From NCBI GenBank assembly GCA_000708835.1, contig DF237418.1, positions 1 through 64,000 of the forward strand: a stretch of DNA of 64,000 nt, written 5' to 3'. Both the position numbers and the translations under genes were made by a program. This stretch comes from Klebsormidium nitens. Its lineage: Eukaryota; Streptophyta; Klebsormidiophyceae; Klebsormidiales; Klebsormidiaceae. Shown piece after piece: positions 45,975 through 59,000 of the stretch. Positions within the stretch are counted from its first letter, which is position 1. Every line of letters starts with the position of its first letter. A model generated the notes under the pieces. The model made no database searches. It was given only the letters and a program-made list of their open reading frames with translations, and was not told the DNA's origin.

Positions 45975-47012
45975 GATGCGAGCGCTAGCTGCGTGCGAGC
46001 CTTGGCATTGGCGTGTTAAGCTTCATGAAAAGATCTGCTCCTCCGAATGAAGCTTGATAATCAGCCGGAAAATGGCTGCGTCTGACTCGATCAACAGGTC
46101 TGAAGAGTTGGCGGTCAGGGCCTGAATCAGGCCGCACTGTCTGATCACTTTTTGTCTCCTTGAAACTGCTCCATCACATGTTTATCAAAGCTTCTCAGTG
46201 GTACTTCTTCATGCAGAAGCGAGAAACGCGCAGGCGTCTTCCGGCATACAACGTGAAAGCTTCTCACGGAAACAGAGGATCCCCGATCCGGATATAATAT
46301 CGGCATTCTGTGACAGTGTACTTGGTTGCTCATCCTCTTTCTCAATGCCTGCAGTACTGCTATCTACTTCCTTTACTAGGAAATGCGGATGTAAAGGAAG
46401 TAAAGGGAGTACATGCGGGTGCCCAGATTCAAATTTAGTTGTGGGTGCATCCTTTCCTGATGACTGCACTTGGACTCGGAGCCACTTGGAGCTGCTCGCT
46501 ACAGTACCAACCACCGTCTATTTGCCCGACAGCCGTATATACAAGCTGTTTGCTCGTGTGCAGCTCGCGCAGTTGGCCAAGAACATCATTTTAATTCAAG
46601 TTTATATATACTCGGGGCTTCCCCCCGGGGGAATGCTGAGTATTATTGTAAGATTACCAGTTTCGCGTCAAATCAACTGGGTGAATCCACCGGGCACTTC
46701 TTGAAAGGGGAGGTGCATGAGCTTGGTTTTGGGTTCTCAAGCAAACCCGAAACCGGCCACATGGCATTCCGGAGCGGTGTGTTTCTGCGCTTCTAAGCGT
46801 GGTTAGGGTGACTATTACCTGACAGTAGAACCTAGGGTCAGGTGCTACGCTGGCGGTTTCTCAACCTGTTCACTAGGTATTTTACAGGCAAGACCTCACT
46901 CTTTGTTTTCACGCCAATGGCACATGTTTTCACGCCAATGAGGCGCTTTTTGGCTGTCCTAGGTGTGGCTGTGAGGCGCTGATTGGGGAGAGATCTCAGC
47001 AGAAAGGCCACC
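45975..47012. promoter_or_regulatory. Divergent promoter region of DRC1 and VPS18
   Basis: About 1.04 kb separate the DRC1 start codon (minus) and the VPS18 start codon (plus), so both 5' regions and promoters must lie here. No TATA box is assigned. A G/C-rich imperfect hairpin (arms around ATACTCGGGGCTTCCCCC and GGGGGAATGCTGAGTAT) lies at about 46607-46646. A plus-strand open frame at 46198-46704 lacks similarity and is taken as spacer. Some 5' untranslated exons may be present. Confidence 0.6.
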
Positions 47013-50000
47013 ATGTTGACAGATTGGAACCAGGAAGAGAGCGGCCCTGCAGAGGAGCCACTCGAGGATGCATTCGAAGCAGCAATTGATGAGGGTGACG
47101 AGGTGAGAGGACTTTAAGTTTCAATCAGGAAAATCGTGATCATTGTGTTTGCAGCTCAAACTACCTCATTGAAATTTAATGTTGCAGTCGTGGGTTTCGG
47201 TTTTTGACTATGACAATGTTTCACATATCATTCGAAAAGTGAGCGGGTGCATTGATACAAGCTTCAAAACCATGCAAGTTTGTGTGGTGCAACATTGGCA
47301 AATGTTCTTGCTCACTCACTTTTATTGAGCACGCAGCTTATTGGATTCATCTCATCAAGTGGCTGTGAGTATGGTTAGCCTGCTTGTACAAAGCAAGAAC
47401 AAATGGGTATGCCCCCTGCCACCGACGAACTTTGCCCATTACACCACCCCTCCTCGGCCCCTGCGTACTTGATTGATGCACAAATCCTGCAGCCCAGCAG
47501 AGCACAAAACTACGCAAACCACACTTTGAGTCTGAACCCGAAGGATGGGGGAAGTCTCTCTTTGCCCCCCATGTCCCTTTCCCCCCCGGCCTTTACTTAA
47601 CGGCACCTCCAAGATGTCCGCATCAATGATCAGAAACCCGTCAGTTCACATCGTTCGTTGTCCTCCTTCACTTGAAATTGCCTGAATGCTTGCACCCATT
47701 TACAGGATGCAAATGTCCCCGCTTCCCGCCCTCCCTCCTTTCCAATCGTGGACCCCATCTTTCGAGTCGATGCGCTCGAGCGGAATGCCGCCAGGGGCCA
47801 TGGAGAGGTGACGTCAGCGGCGGCCGCCAATAATGTCATCCTGGTTGGGACCAGCAAAGGGTGGCTGATCCGCCATGACTTTGGCGGAGAAGAAGCTCTA
47901 GGCAAGTATTCCTAATAGCAAGGAGAGGACTAGGAACGCGGATAGGGTGGTTGATGAAGGAACCTAATCTTTGCCTAACGGATGGTTTCAATGGATAGGA
48001 GCAGGGGCTTGTGACTACTCTTGAAGTCATGATCTGACTGACTTTTTTGAGCATACTTCTATGAGGAAGAAGTTTGATAGTAAGGAGAGGTGCTGGCTTG
48101 GAGGTTTTTTCAACCGCATCTCTGGGATACTCAGAAAAATTGGTTTAAGAAGACTTGAGTTGTGAGTACAGCCTGTGGGGACCGAAATATCCAAACCAAC
48201 CTCTGATCAGGCCCGCCAGAACAAACAAAATCTGCCAGGTTTCGCTCGAAAGTCACCAAGACTAAAGACGGGTTCCACCACTGGTTTGCCCCAACCTTGT
48301 TGGCCATAACCGTAGATAGTAAACGATACTGTCCATAGCTTATATCGTTGACGCTCTTCATAACCTTTCCCCGAGTCCTGAAAGTGGGCGTAAGATGTGC
48401 ACCTTCCTTTGAAAGCTCATCGTACTGAGCCCTTCATTGGATTGCAGTCGAAAATCCTGACCGCCGAAATCCTGACGTTGTTGGCAATTTCGTCAGATGC
48501 TCACGTCCACTTTGTGTTTACCGTTGTGCTTTCCTGCAGAAATTGACCTGAACACGACCCGCCAAAACGACCAAACCATTTCAAAGGTGTTCCTCGACAA
48601 TGGCGGGCGGCACGCGCTTGTCTCGCTTAAGAGCACGACCGGCTTTCCAGCGGAGACGCTTTACATGCACGCGAGGTGGAAGAAAGCGCGGCCGCTGGCC
48701 AAGCTCAAGGGAATCCTGGTGACAGCGGTCGCTTGGAACAAATTGCAGAGCAATGACGGTGAGACTTTCTAGACTCAAACTTGCGTTTCTGAATGATGAG
48801 TTACTGAGTTATCAAAGTTTGCGAATGTGCGGCCTTCAAATACTGGAATATTTCTATACTTTTTGGCGGTGGGTCACAAAGGTGTTTGGTGGACCAAAAG
48901 GCTTGTATGCTGGAAGGTGTAAGGAGCATAGAGACTCAGGCCCCATAATCGAAAGACCAGGCTTTACATTTGGAAGGTCCTCCAACGATTTGGAATCCAA
49001 AAACCCTTGATTCTTGTTCAGATCTTTCCATTTCTTGAACTAAGAGGAACTACGAACGACGACTGACAGGCCTTGTTTGCACTCGTGCGCACAGGTAACA
49101 CCCGCGAGTTCCTCATCGGCACCAGCAACGGCCAGATCCACGAGGCCCTCATTGAGGAGAAGGACAAGCGCGAGAAGTATGTCAAGCTGCTGTACGAGCT
49201 GCAAGAGAGCCAGGAACCCATCTGCGCCATCCAAGTAAGCTGTCAAAGCTCTGCTTCAAAAACTTGGGATTGCTTTCGAGGATTTTGAGGAGTTTTGGAA
49301 GGGATGTCTGATGGTTCAAAAGCTGTCAGGGACTTCGTCAAGCTGCTGTACGAGCTGCAAGGAGAGCCAAGAATTTATCTGTGGTATCCAAGTAAACCGG
49401 CGACGCCTGGGCTTTGGAAATACGGGTTTTGAGTTATAGGGTTTTCTGACCACAGTTTATAAGAAATCAATAGTTGGGAACCCAACTGCCAAACGTCATT
49501 TTCGCGGAGGTTCGACGTTCTATTGACTACGAGAGATAAACAAGCAACAATGCCGCCTTGGCAATGGCACCGTTCGTTCGAGATTACCGCCAAGTGAGAC
49601 AGAAGAGTTTTTGTGGCACACAACTCAACACCCAAATCCAATGATAACTTGCTTCGCACCCGCACCCCCCCAACCTCCAACCTACGACTTTCTGCGTTAA
49701 ACTTGCCACCCTTGCTTCTTCAGTGGTTCCCAAACTCAAGCGCTGTGGATAGTCTTTCCATCGTCGATCGATGGTCCAAGATTTGAAACGAATACTCCAG
49801 CAGATTTGACGCAAAGAATTCTATATCGACTCGTTCCTCACTGTCTGCGTCCAGTGCAAAGGTTATCAGATTGAAACCAAAGTCAAAACTTTGCTGTCTG
49901 GTTCCCGCGCGGCAGATGGAGGTCATGACGACTTCCAGCGGTCCCCGCTACTTCATAATGGCAGTCACGGCGACCCGTCTCTACACCTTCGCGGGCGCCG

Positions 50001-53000
50001 GAAGCCTGGAGGTGAGCCTGATGTCAGTTGGTGGGGTGTGACGTCAGCGGATGCGTGGACGAGTCTTTTGTATTCAAGCTCTCGAGGGCGCGGGTAAAAT
50101 CTGTTGAGTTGCAATCCTTGGAAGGTTTCTCGAAGATTAGGGAGGCAATTTGTCTTGTCAGTACACGGCTCTCTGACTACTTTGCTCGTGGAAAGCGTAA
50201 TCTGCTATGCACACACTTCTCCACTTGATAGTCACAGCTAGTGCGCAACCTTTATAGTTGCTGCTGCCTGTCAGACCCCTTTTCAGAATTCAAATGCAGA
50301 TTTCATGAGTCTCACAGGCTATATCTGACCTTCTCTCGACGGCTTCGATGCCCGACAGTTTATTTATGGAGTCACTCTCAGCATGAGGGCGACTGCAGCT
50401 CTCTCTTCGCTTTTCGCAATAAAAGCGATTAGAGAGCTCTGAATCGAGAAACTTTATCCTCCATTTTGCAGGCCACGTTTGCGGCGGCCAAGGAGCGCAC
50501 TCTGCGCTTCACGGAGCTCCCCGGACAGTTGCCGTCCAGCGAGCTCCACTTTTTCGGACAGAAGCGGACGGAGCGCTTCGCGTGGATGGCCGGGCCCGGG
50601 ATCTACCACGGCCAGATCAACCTGGGCGCGCAACACAGGTACACGTGGCAGCGCGGGATTGGTTTTTGAATCGTTAAGTGTGTCAAAAAGGGTTTGGTGG
50701 AGGCTCGGGGGAGACTGTGGCAGAAACTATGCCAAGCATGATTGGGTCATGGTACAGATCGAGTCCTTTTATCGTTGGATTTTGACGTTGCGGGGCGTTT
50801 TGGCTGTCTTGAATTTTGCGGTAGAGTCGGGTCATGCGCAAGTATGCTAAACGGTCCCTCGACATGCCAATGTCAAGGGATGGGCAACAATTTTCTCAGG
50901 GACTGCTTGTCTGAGTTGCAACACTTTCATTCCATCCGATCTCACCAGCAGCATGGACGAACGACTTGTATTACAATCGATTCTGAAGATGGGGACACCG
51001 CCACATCGAATCTGCAGATTGAAACCTGAAAATTTGGGGTCGGTTATTTATTTTTTCGCTTTTGGCTCGTGCAGTAACAACGAAGAGAACTATGTCGACA
51101 ACAAGTGGCTGCTGGAATACTCGAAGCTTTCCAGCAAGAGCGGCGACTCGTCAGTACCGGTGTCCCTGGCGGTGACCGAGTTCCATTACCTGCTGCTCTT
51201 CAAAGACACGCTCAAGGTGCGCGTTTCGTGTTCTCCTCAGTGAAGAGTTCCCTTCTGTCAAATGCAATACCTTAGAACTTAAATCTCACCTGTCTTCGAT
51301 GATGGGGGAAGCTCTCTTCCCTTGAATGAGCGTTGGATTTCAAGGTCACCCACGTGGCTGTCGCGGCGTCGCTAACACCTGAAAGGCCGGTTTTGCTGTC
51401 GCTGCCAACATCTTGCACGAGCGGATCGCGGCGACAAGAACAGTGCATTTCACGCTTACCGGTCGCTTTTGCGGATGCATCCGCTGACGCCCTCTTTAAG
51501 TAAGAAACGGTCACGGGCACCGTTGAACGAATGGGAAGTTGCGATGCAGACTCGGGCTCGACCAGAAGATTCATCGTTTGCTTCTGATGAAATGACGTCC
51601 GATGAATCTCAAATCAGGACAAGAGAATGGTGAATAGAACCAGAAGCAGCTAAAAAAGAAAGGTAGCCCCAACCCTGAGGAGGAAGATAGGCTGCGTACG
51701 TTAGACATGGAAGAGCTCGCTCTGAATATGCGCACCAAACCGCAGGTGGTCAACCGGGTCAGTCAGCAGGTGGTGGAGGAAGACCCCCTCGGGGCGCGGG
51801 ACGAGATCGGGCCACGTGGCATGCTGGGAATGTGCCACGACAACGCCGAGGACGTCATATACTGCTACAGCGACAGCACCGTCTCGGAGGTGCGTGCTTG
51901 AATGTCGCCTAGCGTTGGGCTAGGTGCTGATTAAAGACAAGACCGCGCTCATTTGTGCGGGACGAAACGACTGAAAGAATTTCTCCAACTCCTTCGAAGA
52001 CGGTCCATTGGACATGTTCGATACACGTCAACTGCCTCCGGTGGATTTGAAATGCTAGTCGATGAGGCCCGCGCGTCAGCAAGTTACGAGAACCGTCATC
52101 ACCAATGCATCTCAACCCTTCTCCTCAGAGTTGTAAAGGAGGAGGAGAATCCAATATATGGGCACAGGGCACCGTAGTGTAGGGTTTGCAGAAGCAGAGG
52201 CTTCAAGACACAAAGTTTACCGACTTGCCTCATAAGGACGAAAGTTGTGCACACCAGCCGGCTAAGCTAAAAGCCCGTGCGTCCAGATTGATTCACTTCC
52301 AACAAGAACATCAGTCAGTGGCTACACTGACGCCCTCTGCAAGCTATCCTTTCTGGGACAAGTTAAGGTGCATAAGTCCACACAGGGATAAGACGAAAAG
52401 TCCCCGGTAGAAGCAGACCGTACCCTGTTCTGGGATATCGCTGACACCCCTTGTTCCTCTTTCTCTCGATTCACGTCGCCGCACGAGGGAAGGAAGGGTG
52501 GGCACAAGGGGAGTCATTCGAGAGTTGAGAGCACACCAATTTTTCAACATCAAAGACGAACTCATGGACTCCCATTGAACAAGAAGAAGCACGAAACAGG
52601 AGAATGAAATCACAAGAAAGCCTATATGAATGCTATAACACTTTACCGACATGTAAGACGGAATTCTTTTCCTCCATCAGGTGACGGCAACGGATGAGGG
52701 GAAAGACATGTGGCGGCTGCATCTAGAGCGGGGAGAATACGCGTCGGCTCTGAGCCACGCTCGGGACGGTCTCCAACGGGACAAGATATACGCAGCGCAA
52801 GCGGAAGTGGCGTTCACAGCGGGGGACTACGCTCGAGCGGCAACTTTTTATGCAAAGGTGAGGAGTCACTGCCACTTTACCTCAAAAGATGTTTTGTTGT
52901 TCGCAGATCCAGTGCCAATCAAGGGTCCGTGTCGGGTTCAACGAAAGGCCTGACCAGCAGGAGAGCGTCAAAGGTGTGTGGCTGGCACTGCTGGGTTGAC

Positions 53001-56000
53001 AAGAAGTTCGGACATCAGAGGAAATTGGGGGAACGAGAACGACACAGTCTGGTACAGCAGAATCTGAGGATGGACGATTGCCCTTTCGCGTAACAGGTCG
53101 ACGAGAATACCGACAGTCTCAGAGATAGTGCGATCAGGTGGTTGAACGTGGGCTTTATTCCGTCAAAACAATAATAGGTAGAATGGGGAAAACGAGAGTC
53201 GGAAGTGGGGGGATCAGCTTCTCTGGAAAGAGAGTATACAGAATTTCCAATCAAAGGCAGGTCCAGAATTTGAAGACGTTCGAGGAAGTGGCGCTGAATT
53301 TCGATAACGCGGGTTCGATCTCATCAACCAGGAGAAAAACCATGTAAAGTGTTAAAGAGTGGGAGGTTTTCAATACATTTGAGAAGTCAAGGGTAGAAGG
53401 GGGCAGCCTTCGCAAGAAGCAGAGTGAACACTCTCCTTCCAATCAAATGCAGGTTTAGAACATGACGACCTGAGAGGAGTTTGCCTTCAAGTTCGTGAAC
53501 GTAGGCTGGACATTGATGCACAAACAAGACGTGAACGATGCAGTATAACGACGGAGGATCTAATAGGAAAATCGGAACTAACGAGCTTCTCCCCATGAGT
53601 TGCAGGTCCAGAACCTGACGACGTTGGAGGAGGTAGCCCTCGTTTCGTGACTGTGCGGTTGGGATGCAAAGAACAGAACCCTTGGAATGAGCCGGAACCA
53701 GGAGGAAATGACTAAGAGGGAAGGAAAAAGAAGGAATGCAGAACATAAGAACAAAGAACTATTCTTCGTTCCGCAGGTCCAAAATATGACGACCTTCGAG
53801 GAGGTGGCCTTCAAGTTGTGACTGTGGGCTGGGGACGGAAAGGTACATGAAGCTTTTGAATCGGAAGCAAGAGAGATTAACGAGATGGGAACAGAAAGAA
53901 GAAGAAAAGAACAGAGAAGGAACGAACAACATTTGTTTGATCTGAATCGCAGGTCCAAAATATGACGACCTTCGAGGAGGTGGCCCTCAAGTTCGTGAAC
54001 GGGGGCGAGCAGGACGCGCTGCGGACGTTCCTGCTGCACAAGCTGGACCACCTCGGCAAGGACGAGCGCGCGCAGATCACCATGGTCGCCACGTGGTGCA
54101 CCGAGCTGTACCTCGACAAGGTGACCCCAAAAGATTTTACCGTAACCGTGACCGTAAACCTGCTTTAAATTGGAAAGATTGAGAACCCATAGAACCAGCC
54201 GGGGCAGAGACGAGCGCGCGCAGATCACCATGGTCGCCACGTGGTGCACCGAGCTGTATCTTGACAATGTGGGAGATTTGGATCTCTGGGTTTTCCAAAC
54301 CCTGCCTTGCTTGATAACATCTAACCCAAGGTGTTGAATGATGAGAAACCGTCGGGCTAGGGACGAACGCGCACAGAGCAGCATGGTTGCCACGTGGTGC
54401 ACCGGATTCTACCTCGACAAGGTGGACGGTCAATTGTGTACTTGATACCCCGACGTTTATAGCTTTTGAAGATCCTAATTCTCCAAGAGATTCAAAAACC
54501 TACGCTCATCCAAGCCAAAAGAGCGGCTAGGAAGCGTTCCCCTCCCCCTTGGACCGCCCTTGATCTGCTTCCCGCGACCTTTTTCGTCCTGTCGACACGA
54601 CATGCTGATTCCAACCGAAAATGGATATGCCGTACCTCTATTCCGTATTGCCTTGAGCCTTTTCTAATCAGCAAACTCCGGTCTCTGATCCTTTGTTTTC
54701 CCTTCGCAGATCAACCGGCTGCTTTTGGACGGCCAGGATGGCGCCCGCCCCCCATCCGACGGCCCCGGCGAGTACCAGCACACGGTGCAGGAGTTCCGCG
54801 CGTTCCTCAGCGATTGCAAGGGCGTTTTGGACGAGGCCACGACCGTGAAACTGCTCGGGAGTTACGGCCGGGAGGAGGAACTGGTGCTGTTTGCGACGCT
54901 GAAAGACCATCACGAGGTCGCGATCCAGCATCATATACAAAAAGGGGACGCCAAGAAAGCGATTATGGTGCTGCGGAAGCCGAGCGTTTCGCCTGAGCTG
55001 TGGGTGAGCGGCCGGTTTTCTTGTTTTTTTCGCTGGGTCCGATGAAAAGGAGTTCACTGCCGAGAGGTGTTCCTATTTTGCCGTGTACGACAAGTAAAGA
55101 AGACATCATGGGGCTGCGGAAGCCAAGCGTTTCACCAGAACTGTGGGTGAGCGAACGGGTTTTGGGCTCCTATTTTAGCTAAAAACAACGAAAAAGGATT
55201 GACTGCCGAGAGCAGTTTCTATTCTGTTGAGTATGATAGATAAAGAAAGCCATTATGGTGCTGCGCATACGGAGCGTTTCGCCGGAGTTGTGGGTAAGCG
55301 GACGGAAGATCTGCTCCTAATTCTGCTAAATATCTTTCTGTCATATTCACCGCTGGAGACTACCATCGGCGTGTGATCAAGAGCGCAGCTGTTGGTGCTA
55401 AGAAGCAACGTATAAAAAGCCGTATATGTGAAGGGGTAACCATCAACGTTCGGATCAGATGCGTTAGAACATGCTGGGTAGTAGATAACTGCTCGCTTGG
55501 ATTGCTTGGATTGCTTGGATTATGTGCTCAAAGCTATATGTTCCTCTTCGGCATTGGCCTCTTGTGGGTGAGGCGGTCAATTGAAATCGGTGTTATGAAC
55601 CTGCAATGCGAAGACTGATTTTGACACTGTCCACATCCTTTATCTTTCTTTTTCTGCAGTATAACTTCGCTCCAGCGCTCATTGCGCTGGACCCGGCTCT
55701 CACGACCGAGGCCTGGATGGCGGCGGGGGCCAACTTGAACCCGCGGCGCCTTATTGCCGCTCTCATGCGCTACACAAGCGGAACCCACGTGTGAGTTCGT
55801 TGGGAACACATCTCTCCTCCTCTTTCTCAACCCGTTTGGCTTCCTTGCCTCTTGTAGGGTCTAGGTTTTGGCACATCCCGGACTTCTCGTTATCACGTTC
55901 GTTTCTACATCTTGTTCTGTGGAAACGAACTTGATAACGAGAAGTCCGGAACGTGCAAAAACCTAGACCCTACAAGACTTGTTCTGTGCTTCTTGTTCGA

Positions 56001-59000
56001 CTTCCGCAAATTCCATTTTCGTGAGGTATTGTCGTCCTTTCTTTTCTCTGGGCGTCCTGTGTCCAAGTTTCGTTCGCAGATCTTTCCAGATGGTCAGTTG
56101 GTCGCGACTGACGCTTTGCTTGCCTCGCCGGAACCCTGCTGAGATGGTATAAGCCATAACTTGGTTGTGAAGAGGGTTAGCAACGTGTTGCAAAGGGCTA
56201 TGAAGAGGTTTAGAAAGAAGGGTCATAAGGAGGGTTAAGAAGAAGGTATTAGAGGAGGTTATCGACGAGTATTGCGCGGAGATTTGGTCAAGGCCTTTAC
56301 TATATTGCAAACCATTACCGAAAGTTGGATTTGACATCCTGAGAACCTCACCCTCAACACCGTTCTCGTCAAAGAGAAGGGCACCGTGCAGCCGCTCCTC
56401 TGAAGCAAGGTTCAAGGAGCGACTCAACTCAAGGCTTCAATGACTGTCCGCTTGGCTCGAGGGGAACCAGTGACTTTGAGGCCATAGTCAGCGATGCTGT
56501 CGGAAGTAATGACGTGGCGAGGGTTAGGGTTTCGATCGATGATCAGTCGATAGTCGCCTAAACCGAGGTTTCTCATTCTAGACCTCTCCACGCCATCTCT
56601 TCTAGCAGCCCCCCGGGCCTCAATCTCGGAATTACAGACTCGCTTTGTCCCCGCTCTCACCGTTGATCTCCAAAAGCTTTATATTGACCGTTGATCTTCA
56701 GGGCCTCTAAGATCACCGTTAATCTCCCAGAGGCTCTAAGATCTGTCTCTCTCGTGCTGCAGGGAGGGCGACAACTTCGCAATCCAGTACCTGGAGTTTT
56801 GCGTCCGGCGGTTGCAGAACCAAGACCCCGCCATACACAACCTTCTGCTCTCCCTCTACGCCAAACGGGTAAGAGCGCCAGAATCGTCCGGAATGGGTTT
56901 TTTGCTGAGGTCTTGATGCCGTTGCTTGGACGAGTCTCCGAATCCGTTAGCAGGGATTGAGTAGGAGAGTTGGCACGATTTTCACCACTTGCTCAAAAGT
57001 AAAGACTGCAGGCAAGTAGCTCGCATTCTGGAGGGTTTCTGGAGGGTTTGAAAACCTTGTCGCCTTGCTTTCTTTTGATCGCTGGCGGCTTGGTTGATCT
57101 ACCCTAAAGCTTCTCCAGGTCGATGACGTCAGTGCTTGGTAGAAACAAGTTTCTTCAAAGAAAGAACACAAAGACGGGAATGCAAAGAAAACGTCGAACA
57201 GTGCTACCAAATTTGGCCGACAGATCACTCTAACAGGAGCGTCGAAGATGTCCCGAAGATTCCGCTTGCGACTTCAACACGAGCCGCTCGAGAACTGACT
57301 CACGCTGAAATCTTCCTGCAATCCCAAAAAATTCCCTTCTCCAATCTCGCGTTCAAGTTCGGCGGCAGCCAGCCCGAAAGCCGATCTTGTGCGACCCAAC
57401 GTGTGCGAGTCGTCACACGTTCTCATCGCAATCAGTTTGTAGCTCAATGAAGACGAAAAACAGCTCATATCCCGCCCCCCGCCTCTTTCTTGCAGCCCGA
57501 AGAGGCCCCCCTCCTTCAGTTTCTCGCGTCCAAGTTCGGCGGCGGTCAGCCGGGCGGCGCCGATGTGTTCTACGACCCCAAGTTCGCTCTTCGGCTGTGC
57601 CTGGACGAGCGGAAGATCCGGTCGTGCGTCTTCATCTACGGCCTCATGGAGATGCACGAGGAAGCGGTGGCGCTAGCCCTCCAGGTGGGCTGTGGGTTGC
57701 CGATCATTGTGGAATTGTATGGTTCGTTTTCATCGTTGATGGGAGTGTGACGGGAGTTCCCTACTGATTCGCTTTAAAGAAAGTCAGGTTTTCAGATTCA
57801 CGTCTATGTTCTCATAGATGTGCATGAGGAAGCGGTGGCGTTCGCGCTTCGGGTGAGCTGTGGATTTTACGTATATTAGAGTCTTAGGAATCATGGGCTT
57901 CAAGTGTGGGGATATTCTAGCGCTTCGGGTGGATCAACATGTGTCCATTAGAAACCTGATTCCAGAGTAGGAACCTCGTTCTCAGGCCCTTTCTAGGACC
58001 AGTATCGTTACGAGCTCGTTACAGCCTATGTGCTTTCCAAGCGGAACAACTCTGCTTTCAAGACTAACGCATCAGGTTTTGAGCGTGCCAATCTGAAGCC
58101 AGATGAAGCCGGGACCTCGAGACTCTTAAGTCAAAGTCTCCAAAGACCAGCCCTCTGAAATTATTCTTGAGCTCCAAAATTGCTCCTATTCCTTCAGCGT
58201 GAACTGCGCACCCTAGAAACCTGGCCCTGATTTTAACCGGGGCTCCTTAACTTCTCAGGTTGATTTGGAGCTGGCCAAAGCGGAGGCCGACAAGGTGGAG
58301 GACGATGAGCCACTGCGGAAGAAGCTCTGGCTGCGGATAGCCAAGCACGTCATCGAACAGGTCAGCGGCGTTCGGGTTAACGTCTTTCAGGGTTTACTTT
58401 TTCCAAAGTTTCCGGACTATTGTTCGTTGGAACGTCCTTCGGAGCATTTTAGGGAGCATTCTGAGCTTTGGATCTACTCTTCAAGCTTTGCATCGTGTCT
58501 CTGCACGAACGGAGACGCTCTGTTTGCGGATCACAAAGCACAGGATCACGTCGTTCCGCTTTGCGGCCCTTGCGCTGATGGAACCCCTCCCGGTTGTTTG
58601 GTTCACTGCTTTTCTGGGTTTGATTGTTCCCTTGTCTGTATTTATCACTGCGGGTAACGAAGCACGTCCCTTTGCCGCCGGTATAAGCTTTGCTTGTGGT
58701 AGCCATGTCTAGCTCTAGGGATTCTAGTGCCGCTACCGGACCATGCCGTCGACTGTTCGTCGGCGGTGCGCTTAAGAACATTTCAGGGGCTTTCCCAGTA
58801 CTTTCTTTTCCAACCGCCATGTATTGAAGCCAGCTGTGTCCTGGAGTCAGCGATACTGCTCTCCACTCCTCTCATTGGCGGCGAAGCGTGGGAAATGGTT
58901 CTCAGAGTGATAATCCTCCGCAAAAACAGAGAAAGTGTCACCGGGACTGCAAAGGCTAGTTCTCAGGTTGCTTCATTTGTTTCGTCATTTATTCCGCTTT

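Noticed and set aside
53578-54402. 274-codon open frame on the minus strand
   Set aside because: It is antisense to VPS18 exon 10 and its echoes. Its internal repeats are explained by the echo array, and the plus strand encodes a conserved protein.
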